This document shows positions 20,228 to 31,141 of a DNA stretch of 64,000 nt, in pieces. The position numbers were made by a program, and so were the translations under genes. Location: positions 62,001-126,000 of the forward strand of contig NZ_LAUS01000007.1 of assembly GCF_005061465.1 (NCBI RefSeq), in the 5' to 3' direction. The notes beneath the pieces are model-generated. The model searched no databases. It was not told where the DNA came from and worked only from the letters and a program-made list of their open reading frames with translations. Every line of letters begins with the position of its first letter. The stretch's first letter is position 1. The DNA is from Mycoplasmopsis bovis 8790. Its GTDB lineage: Bacteria > Bacillota_I > Bacilli_A > Mycoplasmatales > Metamycoplasmataceae.

Positions 20228-21019
20228 TTATTTATTTAAGAATTTATCCATTGCATCGATAAAAACTGGTCAGTTTTCTAAGTAAATAATGTGCGATGAT
20301 TTAGGAACAATAATGCTTTCTAGATTTTTAACATGCTCTTTGAAATATTCTAAGCACAATTCGCTATCAATAATCCCGTCTTTTTCGCCTAAAACTAACA
20401 ATGTAGGCACTGTTATAGAATCTAATGAACGCTCAATTTCCTCATAAAGACTAGCATCCATTGACATTGTTAACTCTTTAATATATGGGTTACTAAATCT
20501 TTCAGGATCAAAAGCCTTTTTAACTTCTTCACTAAATTCAGGGTTAGCAATTAGTGCATCAAAATCATAGTATAGTGGTCTTAAGAAATCGTGATATTCA
20601 GCTAATGTTTTAGGTTCAAAGTTTCTTTTATATTTGCCCTTGCTTAAAGAAGTTGTTTTATTAATTGGTGCAATATAAATTAATTTTCCAATTAAATCTG
20701 GTCTTAGTTTATATGCTAATGAAATAGTTCCGCCACCCATCGAATGGCCAATTAAAGTAACATTTTTTAATCCATTGTCAACAATGAAGTTAATTAATAA
20801 TTGTGCAAATTGATACACGCTAAGCTTATGATCTTTTACTGGTTTAACTAAATTGTTACCAGGGAATTGCAACGCATAGTAGTTGGTCTTAGTTCAGTAA
20901 TTTTGAAACATTTCAAAAATTTCGGGTTTTGAATTATGACCATGGCAATATATTATTGCACCATCCTTATTATTGTTGTCTTTAAAAGCATATTCATAGT
21001 CATAAATAACTTTTTCCAT
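20228..21019 (-). CDS. alpha/beta hydrolase
   Basis: A 263-residue cytoplasmic serine hydrolase. The oxyanion region is IIYCHGHNS (about residue 23), the nucleophile elbow is GHSMGGG (Ser about 92), the acid is probably Asp in LVLGEKDGIID and the catalytic His is in PKSSHIIYLEN. No signal peptide. GAGGAA lies before the ATG at 21019. Mycoplasma genomes carry several such esterase/lipase-like enzymes (lysophospholipase or carboxylesterase annotations), and the substrate cannot be assigned. A monocistronic gene with its own terminator. Confidence 0.87.
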
Positions 21020-21140
21020 ATAAAGTTCCTCTTTCCAAATCTATATAAGTTTATAAAAAATGGTAATAAATAAATTATACACAACTTGCTTTTGACGGCT
21101 ATTTTATAGATGTGTATGTGAAATTTTTATCTTTTGTTAA

Positions 21141-21167
21141 AAAATAAAAAGCACCAGATGTGCTTTT
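21141..21167 (-). terminator. Rho-independent terminator
   Basis: AAAAGCAC (21147-21154) pairs with GTGCTTTT (21160-21167), with a leftward T run. It ends rpsO. Confidence 0.8.
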
Positions 21168-21173
21168 CAAAAA

Positions 21174-21440
21174 TTATTTTCTTAAATTTAATTCAGCTAA
21201 AACTTTGTTGTAAAGTTCAAAGTTTTCTTTCTTTAAGTGTTGTAGCAAAATTCTTCTTTTTGTTATTTTTGCTATAAAACCACGTCTAGAGTGATTGTCT
21301 TTTGGGTTAGCCAAAAAGTGTGGCTTCAAGTCTTCAATTTCAGCTGTTAAGATAGCTATTTGGACAAAAATATTACCTGTGTCCTTTTTGTTAGCTCCAT
21401 ATTTAGCAACAATTTGAGCTTTTTGTTCTTTTGAAATCAT
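21174..21440 (-). CDS. rpsO: 30S ribosomal protein uS15
   Basis: 88 residues, the normal family length. Recognisable blocks are TGNIFVQIAILTAEIEDLKPHF, the rRNA-binding HSRRGFIAKITKRRILLQHLKK and the C-terminal YNKVLAELNLRK. GGAG lies before the ATG. It is downstream of ribF, which ends 90 nt away, as in many bacteria where truB, ribF and rpsO cluster. Confidence 0.97.
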   Translation of the reverse strand: MISKEQKAQIVAKYGANKKDTGNIFVQIAILTAEIEDLKPHFLANPKDNHSRRGFIAKITKRRILLQHLKKENFELYNKVLAELNLRK

Positions 21441-21530
21441 TTTTAATCTCCATATATAAATATGTTTTACCCTAGTTTTAATTCATTAATTAAACCAAGC
21501 ATAAAATTGCATTGTTGAAAATAAATGCTT

Positions 21531-22418
21531 TTATATTTTATCATCATTAGGTCTATTAAGCAATATTTTTTTGGCTTTTATTATATCTTCGTCTAAAAAT
21601 ATATCATCAGTGATTGAACTTATGAATCTTAATGATTTTAGCACTCTAATTCTAGACTTTAAATCAGTTACTCCTGACTTTAGTTCAAAATCAAGGAATT
21701 TGATTTCAAGATTGTCTATATTTCCCTTTAAAATAGCATAATAAGTCATTTCATTTATTTCAACATAACATAAATAAATACCATCTTTTAATGGCACAAT
21801 ATTACTGTCAGTTACTAAATTAATTTTATTTTCATTATCATCTACATTTATCTGTGCACTAAATGAGTAAATGTATAAATTAAGTGAATTAACTAATTCA
21901 ATATCACCGATTTCTATGCAAGATTTTAAAAATGTTGTAGAAACTTTGATATTATCGCCTATTTTCACAATATTAACAGGATGAACCTTTTCAGCACCAA
22001 CAAAATTCATAATTGTGTCTATGTTCCCCTTAGCATTTAAACCAAATCGAAAGTCTTTGCCTACTACAATATCTATTGATTCATCTTGATTTTTAAATAA
22101 CTTATTCAAAAATGAATCTGCTTCTAGTGCTCATAATTTTTCAAATTCTAAATATATGCCATTAGTGAAACCTAAATTAGCAAATTCTTGAATTCTGTTT
22201 TCAAAGTCTGTAAAAATGTAGCCATCTTTGCTTTTAAACATATGTTCTACATCTTTAAAAAACACGATCACTATATCTCGCGTACTATTTTTTTTAATTT
22301 CTTTTGCTTTTTCATACAAAAAATTATGGCCTAAATGAAAACTCTCAAAAACGCCAATTAAGTAAATTGGATTATTAAATTTTGGGAGCTTATCAAAACT
22401 ATATACACTAAAACTCAT
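21531..22418 (-). CDS. ribF: bifunctional riboflavin kinase / FAD synthetase
   Basis: A 295-residue enzyme making FMN and FAD from riboflavin. The N-terminal nucleotidyltransferase domain has GVFESFHLGHNFL (the usual GVFDGxHLGH with Glu for Asp) and VVGKDFRFGLNAKGN. The C-terminal flavokinase domain is divergent, with LKDGIYLCYVEI and KFLDFELKSGVTDLKSRIRVLKSLRFISS. The start at 22418 was chosen because it follows TATAAT by only 7 nt with no ribosome site, consistent with a leaderless mRNA; an upstream ATG would place the promoter inside the gene. One TGA is Trp. Confidence 0.88.
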
Positions 22419-22425
22419 ATTTAAA

Positions 22426-22431
22426 ATTATA
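22426..22431 (-). promoter_or_regulatory. -10 box TATAAT, possible leaderless start
   Basis: TATAAT ends 7 nt before the ribF ATG; TTGTAA lies 18 nt further upstream as a plausible -35 box. Confidence 0.55.
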
Positions 22432-22449
22432 TATTTTGTGCACAATAAA

Positions 22450-23292
22450 TTACAATACTAAACCTAATTCTCTAAGTTTCAAATAAACGCCGTTGTGTTC
22501 ACAATCCAGTGTTACATCATTAGCGACACTTTTGACTCAGTTATTAGCTCTCATCATTGCAACACCATAGGCCGCATCTCTTAACATTTCATAATCATTT
22601 GAGCTATCACCAAAAGCAATTAAGTTTTTATCTCTGTTTATATTCAAATATTCGCAAAGTCATTTTAAAGTTGATGACTTTGTTGAATTTTTTGGTCCAA
22701 TAAATACACCCTTGCTTCATCTAGCAGTTATTTCTAGATTCATATTATGTTGTTTGATTAGCTCTTTTGCTTTTTCCGAACACATACTCGAATCTTCTTC
22801 AGTCTTTGTTCCTAAAGCAATAATGTGCATATGATTCTTATCAACTTTATTAAAGTCCATATCTATTATTTTGTCTATATGTGGCTTTAAGAACCATGAA
22901 TCAATTATCATATTAGGAGATTTAAATGCATTGTTTATATCAGTTAAAAGAAAGTTTTCACAGTGCTTAAAGTCAGAGAATTCAGAATATAAAACTTTTA
23001 GCTCATTGTACCTAATTATTTTTTCATAAATAATTTTTTTGTTTTGTACATCATAAACAAATGCGCCATTTGCGCCTATAAAATAGTCAATGTCGTCAGA
23101 TTTGTTTAATAATTCACCAATAGTTACAAACTCTCTAGCTGATGCTAGAATAGTTGTTATTCCTTTTGACTTTAACTGTTTAAAAGTATTTAAAACAGTT
23201 TCATTAAATTGTAGCTTGCCGTGTTCCAACAAGGTTCCGTCAATATCAAAAGCAGCGGCTTTAATATTATTTTGTATTTCAATTCTAGTCAT
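22450..23292 (-). CDS. Cof-type HAD phosphatase
   Basis: A 280-residue hydrolase of the haloacid dehalogenase superfamily, Cof/YidA subgroup. Motif I is FDIDGTLL (nucleophile Asp about 16), motif II is ILASAR, and motif IV is LIAFGDSSNDYEML, with the IIB-type cap between about 85 and 195. Such enzymes dephosphorylate sugar phosphates or nucleotides such as FMN. The start overlaps truB by 8 nt, so the two are coupled, and ribF lies just downstream. That position makes flavin dephosphorylation conceivable, but this is only inference. Confidence 0.87.
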
Positions 23293-24151
23293 CTGAAACT
23301 CCTTTTTCTATTTCATTGATTCTTCTGCCAAATAATTTCTTAACCTTTATTAAATCATTACCAACATTAATAATGCCTCAATTTATTTGGTTTGTTTTTA
23401 AAATATAATCACCATTAGCAATATTTTTACTATTAATAATGCTGATACCATTTTTTAATTTATTAATCTCAGCAATAGACGGCTCATAGTATGGGATAGA
23501 AAATAAATGATTGTTGCTTATTACAACAAAGCCATTATCATTTAACAGTGATATATCTAAATCTCCGATTTTGACTCTATCTAGTTCCGTCATATAAGCA
23601 TATGTGTTTAGATATAGTCCTAAGTCATTTATTAAGCTTCTTATATATGTTCCTTTTGATACATCAACATAAATCACTAATTGCTGTTTTTTAATGTCAA
23701 AGCTTATTATTTTAGCACTAAATACTTCTATAGGTTGTTTTTGTAATTTCACATCCTTGCCATTTCTGGCTAATTCATAGCTTCTTATTCCATTTATCTT
23801 TTTAGCACTAAATGAAGGGGGTATTTGTTCAGTTTGACTCTCTAATCATTTGCATATCTTCAGAACATCATTGTTGGTGATTTTATAATCTGAAGAATTA
23901 ATAACCATTCCTTCTGAATCGTAAGTATCAGTTTGCTTTCCAAATTGAATGGTTGCAACATAGGATTTATTGTTATGCTTGATATATGGAATTAATTTAG
24001 TATCATCATCGGTTGCCACTAATAAAAGTCCTGAAGCTAGAGGGTCAAGTGTTCCTGTGTGGCCTATTTTTTTTATCATTTTTTCTTTTGCAAATGAATT
24101 TATGATTGCAAATGAAGAGCAGCCCTTAGGTTTATTAAGCAAATAAAACAT
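23285..24151 (-). CDS. truB: tRNA pseudouridine(55) synthase
   Basis: A 288-residue enzyme that makes pseudouridine 55 in the T-loop of tRNAs. It has the family start YLLNKPKGCSSFA, the catalytic HTGTLDPLASGLLLVATDDDTK (Asp about 36), the PPSFSAKKINGIRSYELAR block and KGTYIRSLINDLG. The ATG at 24151 follows AAGGAGGG by 6 nt; the longer upstream frame lacks a site. Three TGA codons are Trp. It overlaps the HAD phosphatase gene. Confidence 0.94.
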
Positions 24152-24193
24152 AATGTACCCTCCTTGCTTCAAAAAGTTAGGATATCAATTATA

Positions 24194-24220
24194 TTAAAAA
24201 AACACCACATAGTGGTGAAT
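24194..24220 (-). terminator. Rho-independent terminator
   Basis: CACCAC (24203-24208) pairs with GTGGTG (24212-24217), with A run on the left. It ends secDF just before truB. Confidence 0.75.
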
Positions 24221-24222
24221 TT

Positions 24223-26589
24223 TTATGCTAAATAATTATTAATTCCTGGGAACACTTGCTCAGAAGGTTCATTAGGAAATACTCAATATTTTGTGTCAAT
24301 TCTATGTTGGATTTTCATTTGCCGTTTTTCTTCTAATTTGCTTCATACAGCAACACCAACAAATAGTGTTGAGTAAATTGCAACTACTACCAAAATTAAC
24401 ATAATGACACTTGTAAATATATCAATAGCGCCAACAAATGCAATAAGAGTTATGAAGACTAATGCAGAAACTATTAAGAAGAACAAATTATTTTTAAACG
24501 ATTCGTAGAAAATACTGTTTGAAACATATCTAACTTGTTCTTTACTTAATGCCTCATCTTTTTCAAACAAATTCATTTTTGATTTAACAGAGCCAAAAAT
24601 GATAAATGTATTAGCAACAGTTAGCAATATCACTCATAAAAATGCTTGGATTGTGTATACATTTAATGGTATTCTTAACACTAAGAACACAGCAAATGTT
24701 ATCAATAAATTCTGAACTAAAGTTGTGATTATAGCAACAGAATATGTTCATTTAAATCTAATTAAAGAATAAATGATGATCGCAATTATTGATATACCTA
24801 GAATAATTCCAAATTTAGTAAATTCTAAATTTATATTCACTTTGGAAGATTCAGCAAAAAGACCTGTTAAATTAAATCCAGCCCAAGCATCTTTATTAAT
24901 TGCTGCAAGAGTAATGAATGTAATAATTGCAGCACTAATAAATATTACAGGTGCAATAACAGTTAATTTTGACTTGTTAACATAATTAATTTTTTTGTAT
25001 TTTGCTTCAGTATTAAACTTGCCGATTTTTTTAGATACTATGCCAAGCAAATTAACTTTTTTGTCAAATACATCAGTATTAACACATAAAAATGTTAGAT
25101 ATCTATTAATAATTAAAATTGCAATGATTCCAAATATTGAGCCAAAAGTAATCATTATTGAAAATCCTTGGGTATTTGGTGTTCCTAGGAAGAAGAATAT
25201 TATTGACAATATCAAGGTGCCAATATACATATCAAATGATGATATAAAATTAGCATTAAGGGCTGTTTTATAAGCTTTTTTGACTTTTGATTCACCTTTA
25301 TAAATTTCGTGCTTAAATCTATTAAATGCTGTGAATAAAGGTATTGAATTTATAACTAACGAAGCAAAAAGACCTGCGAAACTAGATGGTGAATATTCGC
25401 CTCTTAAAACTGTAAACATTAGTAATGTTAAAAATATGTATAGTGCCATTGAGATAACGCTTAGCGAGCCTAATAAGCCATAATTTACCATTAGCATTAT
25501 TGAAACTAATGAGAATGCAACAGCTAAAGCTATTCATATGTAGTTAAACTTGAATTCGCTTTTCTCTTTTGTAAATAAAACTGGTTCACCATATATTTTT
25601 AAATTTAAGTTTTTGTTAGAACCAAAGTTAATTGAAGAAGCTAAAGCATCTGAAGTAGATTTTTTAGTGTCAGTAGTTGTTATAACGAAAGTCTCATCGT
25701 TTAAAGGCCTGTCAATTTCAGTAATGTTAACTAAATATTTAGAGCCATCAAATTGACTTTTCTTAATAGTGTTTAATTTTCTTAATTGTGGATCCCATGG
25801 CCTGTTGCCAACAAATGTGAAGTTTGCGGCATTTTCTTGCGCAGCTATTCAGTCATTTTTAAAAAGTGGTGTATTAGCAAATCTATACAATTCATCAAGG
25901 TTTGTTCACATGAACATTATTCTTTCAGGTTGTTTAGAAATATGTTCAGTAGCTTTTTGTCACTCTAAAATAGCTTGATTATCTTCTAATTTAGCAGTAA
26001 CTTGATATCTTGAAGCTATTGGATTAAACCTTACAGTAGCACTGTCAGTTTTAAGAGGAACTGCATATTTTTCAATATCGCTATAATCAATTTTTAATTT
26101 ATCTTTATCAAAGTTAGCAGGATCAGCAAATTTACCATTGATAAAAAGAGGGTTCATATTTATGTCTGTTACAACTAAGCTACTTTTTTTAATGATTGAA
26201 TTCTCAAACTCAGCTCTTTTTTCTGAATCAGCAAGCGGTTTGTTTCTAGTTACTTGAATTATTCCATTACCGATAACATCAACATTAGCTGAATAATCAT
26301 TTGTACTAGAAAAACGATATTTTAGAGATTGTCCAATGTCATTTAATACTTTATTTGAGGCGGGCAATTCTTTATTATCATTTTGAATTTTAGCCTCAAT
26401 TTGATATCTCACACCTTCACCATATTCTATTGAACGGTTAGTTTGTTTGAAAATTGCAAAGAATGCACCACAAACAATAGCACATATTATGCCCACAATT
26501 GAAAGAGAAAGCAAGAGTCATCTTTTTCAATTAGTTGGGCTAAATAGATTCTTAAAAAAAGCTTTGAAGTTAGTTTTAAAATTTGACAT
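24223..26589 (-). CDS. secDF: protein translocase subunit SecDF (fused)
   Basis: A 788-residue fused SecD-SecF membrane protein that uses ion motive force to help Sec-dependent export, important for the many lipoproteins here. The first transmembrane segment (WLLLSLSIVGIICAIVCGAFFAIF) precedes a large periplasmic-type domain with YGEGVRYQIEAKI and VIGNGIIQVTRNKP, then a hydrophobic domain (about 360-550), and a second SecF-like half with NTQGFSIMITFGSIFGIIAILIINRY and similar segments. The conserved motifs are weakly preserved, as is usual in mycoplasmas. TATAAT lies 10 nt before the ATG with no ribosome site. The stop is followed by a terminator. It sits between ruvB and truB. Confidence 0.82.
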
Positions 26590-26599
26590 AATAGACTAT

Positions 26600-26605
26600 A
26601 TTATA
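26600..26605 (-). promoter_or_regulatory. -10 box TATAAT, possible leaderless start
   Basis: TATAAT ends 10 nt before the secDF ATG; no purine-rich ribosome site is present between them. Confidence 0.5.
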
Positions 26606-26625
26606 TATTATTAGTATTTTTTGTA

Positions 26626-27588
26626 TTAAGTATAAATATTAAGATTATTTTTTATTAGATAATCAACTCCTTTTGTAGTTATTCTTCTCCCTCTAGGAGA
26701 TTTTTCAATAAGTTGCAAATATAGTAAATAAGGCTCAATATCATTTATTAAGTTATCTTTATTTATATTTAAAATTCCTGAAATGGCATCTATTGAAACG
26801 AACTTATCATAAAATGAATTGCTAAGTAGTGATAAATATTCAATATGTTCTTTATTAAGCCCTAAATCAAAAAGTTCAAGATGTTTAAATGTTAGATATG
26901 TAGTTTTTGCATCAATAACGCTTTGATTATTTTTTAGTGAAAAGTCGTACGCTCTTTTTAGTAAATGATTAGCAATTCTAGGTGTGTTTCTAGAATATTT
27001 TGCTAAAAGCATTAAAACTTCATTATCAGTTTCAACTTTTAGCTTTTTCTTACTATTTTGTAGTATTTTAACTATTTCTTCATTGCTATATTGACTTAGT
27101 CTAGCGAGCAGACCGAATCTATCCTTAAAAGGCTGACTAAGCAAGTTTAATTTTGTTGTAGCACCTATTAATGTAAAATGCTTAAGATTCATTCTCATAA
27201 CCTTAGAATTTCCCTCAGGTCCTATAATTAAGTCAATTTTGAAATCTTCCATAGCGTTATAAATTATTTCTTCTACTGATTTATTAATACTATGTATTTC
27301 ATCAACAAATACAATGTCGTTTTCATTGACATTTGCAAACACACTTAGAACATCTGACTTTTTCTCTAATAAAGCTCCTTGTAAATAGTGAACTTTTTTG
27401 TTTAATTCATTGCCAATTAAAGAAGCTAAAGTAGTTTTGCCTGTGCCTGGTGGTCCATAAAAAAGTATGTGATCTAATACTTCATTTCTATGTAAAGAGC
27501 CATCAATCATTGCCTTTATTGTAACTATTAGTTTTTTCTGACCGATAAACTCTTTAAAGCTGGTCGGTCTAAGCAGTAGCTGGTTCAT
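26626..27588 (-). CDS. ruvB: Holliday junction branch migration helicase RuvB
   Basis: A 320-residue AAA+ motor. It begins LLRPTSFKEFIGQKKL, with Walker A FYGPPGTGKTTLASLIG (about 45-60), Walker B DIVFVDEIHSIN, sensor 1 TLIGATTKLNLLSQPFKDRFG and the C-terminal winged helix with SPRGRRITTKGVDYL. It drives branch migration with RuvA during recombination repair. Its start overlaps the end of ruvA by 20 nt. Confidence 0.96.
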   Translation of the reverse strand: MNQLLLRPTSFKEFIGQKKLIVTIKAMIDGSLHRNEVLDHILFYGPPGTGKTTLASLIGNELNKKVHYLQGALLEKKSDVLSVFANVNENDIVFVDEIHSINKSVEEIIYNAMEDFKIDLIIGPEGNSKVMRMNLKHFTLIGATTKLNLLSQPFKDRFGLLARLSQYSNEEIVKILQNSKKKLKVETDNEVLMLLAKYSRNTPRIANHLLKRAYDFSLKNNQSVIDAKTTYLTFKHLELFDLGLNKEHIEYLSLLSNSFYDKFVSIDAISGILNINKDNLINDIEPYLLYLQLIEKSPRGRRITTKGVDYLIKNNLNIYT

Positions 27589-28165
27589 AGTTTTGACTAG
27601 AAATTAACTTAATTGCCTCTTCAATCATCTTTTCAATATCATCAGTTGTTGACACTTTTGATAATGCATTATCAATTTGCTTAGTTTTAAAACCTAGCAT
27701 TTTAAGTGTTTCCTTTGCTTCTGAGATTGTATTAGTTGATGCACTTATTTTTGCAGCTTCTTTTGGGCTAATCATTTTTGACCATTTTGCCTGTAATTCA
27801 GCCACAATCAGCCTTGCCATTCTAGGATTAAGATATGGAATTTCAATAAGAGCTTCAACATTGCCTTCTGCTATTAATGCTGATACTTTCTCGAATCCAA
27901 AATTCAATATATTAAATGCTGCTTTTGGGCCAATTCCATTAAGAGTTATTAAATCAACAAATAGTAATCTTTCTTTAAAATCTTTAAAAGCATATGTTGC
28001 ATATTGATATTCATTTTTTATCTCGAATAAATACAACTTGCATTTTTGCTTAACATCAACCCTTTCTGGATCAGGCAGTATCAATGAATAACCTATCCCT
28101 TGGCTTTCAAATATTATGTTTGAGTTATGTTTATGAATTATTTCACCTATTCTATATAAAATCAT
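27569..28165 (-). CDS. ruvA: Holliday junction DNA-binding protein RuvA
   Basis: A 198-residue protein. The N-terminal OB fold is MILYRIGEIIHKHNSNIIFESQGIGYSL, the central HhH region has LNGIGPKAAFNILNFG and IPYLNPRMARLIVAEL, and a C-terminal domain III (TISEAKETLKMLGFKTKQIDNAL) contacts RuvB. GGAGGT precedes the ATG. It is first in the ruvAB pair. Confidence 0.95.
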   Translation of the reverse strand: MILYRIGEIIHKHNSNIIFESQGIGYSLILPDPERVDVKQKCKLYLFEIKNEYQYATYAFKDFKERLLFVDLITLNGIGPKAAFNILNFGFEKVSALIAEGNVEALIEIPYLNPRMARLIVAELQAKWSKMISPKEAAKISASTNTISEAKETLKMLGFKTKQIDNALSKVSTTDDIEKMIEEAIKLISSQNYEPATA

Positions 28166-28210
28166 TTTTTACCTCCAAAACAATATGACTAAATTGCCAA
28201 TAATAGTGTC

Positions 28211-28254
28211 AAAAAAGGAAAAAAATGGGAAAATCATTGCAATTTTCCCATTTT
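28211..28254 (-). terminator. strong Rho-independent terminator
   Basis: AAAATGGGAAAA (28222-28233) pairs with TTTTCCCATTTT (28243-28254). In leftward RNA it is followed by a T-rich run. It lies upstream of ruvA, so it ends something transcribed from 28255-28489. Confidence 0.75.
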
Positions 28255-28489
28255 AGATAGTAATAAATAAAGATAAAAACAATTGAAATATAACAACAAA
28301 AAAATAAAAATTGTTTTTAAAAAGAGAGAACATTAATAACACACAAAAGAAAACACAAGAAAAAAACAAATATGTAAATAATTACATGAAAGGAAAAATT
28401 AAATTGTGTTTACAAACAAAGAAAGAAAGGAGAAAAGGTATGTTATTAATAAAACAGTATATACAATAAACGAACAAATAAAAAGGAGT
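28255..28489. other. A/G-rich non-coding island with nested inverted repeats
   Basis: 235 nt between two leftward terminators, with almost no C on the plus strand and no credible ORF. Nested pairs: ATTAATAACA (28332-28341) with TGTTATTAAT (28441-28450), AAACACAA (28351-28358) with TTGTGTTT (28404-28411), and ATGTAA (28372-28377) with TTACAT (28382-28387). A separate pair is AAAAACAATT (28275-28284) with AATTGTTTTT (28309-28318). On the plus strand AAAGGAG precedes an 8-codon ORF at 28440. It may encode a small RNA; no known RNA family was recognised. Confidence 0.45.
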
Positions 28490-28511
28490 AAAAAAAAACT
28501 CTTTTGAGAGT
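28490..28511 (-). terminator. Rho-independent terminator of tRNA cluster
   Basis: ACTCT (28498-28502) pairs with AGAGT (28507-28511), followed leftward by nine T. It lies 16 nt after tRNA-Leu. Confidence 0.75.
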
Positions 28512-28526
28512 ATAAAAAGAGAATTT

Positions 28527-28611
28527 TGGTGCGCGGGGAGGGACTTGAACCCTCATGCTGTTAAGCAATAGAGCCTAAATCTATCGTGTCTGCCAATTTC
28601 ACCACTCGCGC
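28527..28611 (-). tRNA. tRNA-Leu(TAG)
   Basis: 85 nt with a class II variable arm and encoded CCA. The anticodon loop ATTTAGG reads TAG. Acceptor GCGCGAG pairs with CCCGCGC with one A-C mismatch. Last gene of the five-tRNA leftward cluster. Confidence 0.92.
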
Positions 28612-28619
28612 TCAAATTA

Positions 28620-28695
<76 letters not shown>

Positions 28696-28697
28696 AA

Positions 28698-28773
28698 TGG
28701 TGGAGAATGAGGGGCTCGAACCCACGACCTGCGCCTTGTAAGGGCGATGCTCTCCCAACTGAGCTAATTCTCC
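28698..28773 (-). tRNA. tRNA-Val(TAC)
   Basis: 76 nt with encoded CCA. Acceptor GGAGAAT pairs with ATTCTCC; the anticodon loop CTTACAA reads TAC. Confidence 0.95.
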
Positions 28774-28776
28774 AAA

Positions 28777-28852
28777 TGGTAGTCTGTACGGGGATCGAAC
28801 CCGTGCATGCATGGATGAAAACCATGTGTGTTAACCGCTTCACCAACAGACC
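28777..28852 (-). tRNA. tRNA-Glu(TTC)
   Basis: 76 nt with encoded CCA. Acceptor GGTCTGT pairs with ACAGACT (G-U first pair); the anticodon loop TTTTCAT reads TTC. Confidence 0.94.
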
Positions 28853-28857
28853 AATTA

Positions 28858-28932
28858 TGGCGCCGATTACAAGGATCGAACTTGTGACCAACTGGTTAAC
28901 AGCCAGCTGCTCTACCGCTGAGCTAAATCGGC
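28858..28932 (-). tRNA. tRNA-Asn(GTT)
   Basis: 75 nt with encoded CCA. Acceptor GCCGATT pairs with AATCGGC; the anticodon loop CTGTTAA reads GTT. First gene of the Asn-Glu-Val-Thr-Leu cluster. Confidence 0.95.
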
Positions 28933-29048
28933 AACCTGCTTTAACATAAAGCTTTATTATTATATATCAAAAAATATTTATAGAAAGAAAAAAATATTTA
29001 TTTGCTTAGCACCTTGAAAATGCATTTTTATTATATAGCAAATTTATT

Positions 29049-29087
29049 AAAAAATAAGCAGATTAAATTTTCCTGCCTATTTTTTTA
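29049..29087 (-). terminator. Rho-independent terminator
   Basis: AATAAGCAG (29053-29061) pairs with CTGCCTATT (29073-29081) with a bulge, and A/T runs flank it on both sides. It ends the second P68-like gene. Confidence 0.7.
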
Positions 29088-29110
29088 CTTGTAAATTGTA
29101 AGTGCACTTG

Positions 29111-30982
29111 CTATTTTGGGGCGTTTTCAACAAATTGAGTAAAGCTTTTAACTAGATCATCTGCTTTTGTGATTTCTTGACCATCATGAATAGTTGATTT
29201 GTATAATGCTTTATCGATTGATCCTGCAATTTGGCTAGTAGCATCATCAGTAACTGATGCTTTAACTAAAACTTTGTCTTTATTCTTTTCTAGATTTAGT
29301 ATTGATTGAAGAGAAACTAAAGCACTTCTTAAATTATTTAAAGTAAAGAATTTTTTATTTGCTACTTCTTTTTCAGCTTCGGTAGCATTAGATTTCTTTT
29401 CAATTTCTCTTACTTCTTTAAGAAGTCTTTCGATTTCTTCTTTCATTCATTTTTCATTAGCATCACTAATTACATCTTTAAGTGGCATTATATATCCAGA
29501 TAACTTAGCAAATGTTTTTCAGTTTTCTTCTTCTGTTCCTGTGTAAGTGTTTTTGCCGGTGTATAGTCATGATAAGAATTTCTTAGTAGCCCTGTTTTCA
29601 GGTGTGTTGGTGTCTTTTTCTTTAGATGTGTCAACAGCCAAAATACTTGATCCACCTTCAGCAAAAATTTGATCTTTGCCTTCAGACATTACAGTAAGTT
29701 GTGGCAATAAATAAACATCTTCGAACTTGGCATTAATTTTTTCAAAGTCTTTAACTGATGTTCCATCTTCTAATTTTGAAAATAGTTTTCTAGATACACT
29801 TGAAAGCATTCTTTGATTAGTTCCAACACTAGCTAAAATGCTAATGGCACTCTTGAATTCACGAACGTTTCATGATCCTCATTCTTTTGTCTTATGTTCC
29901 ATATACTTAATTGATGAAAATACTTTGCTATTTGAGCCAATTTTCTTTTCATGTCTTTTAATTGACTTAGTTGTATATGTTTCTCATAAGTCTTTAAATA
30001 TTTTTACATATTCTGGATTATTTGGAAGATTGTATTCAACACGTGTTGGTTTGTTTTCATCACCAGTTAAAACTAATTTTCAAATAACATCGTTTTCAGT
30101 TTTTCCAATTTTAGACTTAAACTCTTTTAAAAATGCTTGAGCATTATAGTCAATTGATAAAACTTCACCAGTGATTGTGTCACCGTCAACCTTATTTTGA
30201 TCTAATGTTGTTCCTTCATGGAATTTAACAGCAAGTTCACGTATTTTTTCCACTGATTTAAAGGTCTTTTCATCAACTTTGAAGCCTTTAAATGGTTCAC
30301 CATCTTTAAGCTTTAATGCTCTTCAAATACTTTTTTCTGGTAAGTCATTACCTACGCCAGGTTGTGCTGCTTCTTTAGCTCTTTTTGGAATATCAGCATT
30401 TCAGTCAACAGTTCCCTTACCATCTTCAATCATTTTAAGCATAAAGTAAAGAGCATCTAAATTAAATGCCAATGCATCTGTGTCGGCATTGTCAAAAGGT
30501 ATATTGTAAACTCTAGATTTATCTGTTTGACCTGATAATATAGAGTGTAGATCGGCTATGCTTTGATTAAATATATCTTTTTTAATTCCAACATCACTAA
30601 GGTCCATTAATCTTTTATATTGGTTAATTACGTATGCGCCAGATTGAGCGCCAAGAATAATGTTTGGAACATCATTAAAGTTTCCTGATTCTATATTTTC
30701 TTTTGCTCTTCTAACTAAAACAAATTCAGATGTTGTTTTATGTTCATCAGCATAAGACATCCTAACAGGCATAAAATCTTTTTCGCCTTTAAATGTTTTG
30801 TTGTAATACTCTGCAAAAGGTGCTAATCCACCAGAAAGAGGCCATGCTTTAAAGTGACCTATTTGAAATACTATAGATTTTTCATCTTCTTTAGTTTCAC
30901 TACCGCCCCCACATTTAGCAGCAACTATTGGTGCTATTGCCATTAGTGGAGCTATTCCTCATAGTAGTTTTTTTGCCTTCAT
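29111..30982 (-). CDS. P68-like surface lipoprotein, second copy
   Basis: A 623-residue lipoprotein homologous along its whole length to the 15116-16891 gene. The signal MKAKKLLWGIAPLMAIAPIVAAKC has Cys at residue 24. Shared blocks are ILGAQSGAYVINQYKRLMDLSDVG, VYNIPFDNADTDALAFNL, TGEVLSIDY, LPQLTVMSEGKDQIFAEGGSSILAVD and NWKTFAKLSGYIMPL. The C-terminal 180 residues are helical and charged. TGAGG lies 8 nt before the ATG, and the codon after LL is TGA (Trp). Unlike the first copy it has no permease or ATPase neighbours, so it may share that importer or act as a surface binding protein. The start was set by the signal peptide; a later Met would remove it. Confidence 0.78.
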
Positions 30983-31141
30983 TTAAAACCTCATTACTAA
31001 AAAATAAAATAATTAGAAACTAATTATCTAAATATATATTTTAAAACTTATGCAAAATTAAGTGCTTTAATGTGGAATTATCCATATTTTTAGGCTTAAT
31101 TTGTGCTATTTTTAGCATTTTTGGAAGAATTGCCTAATTTT

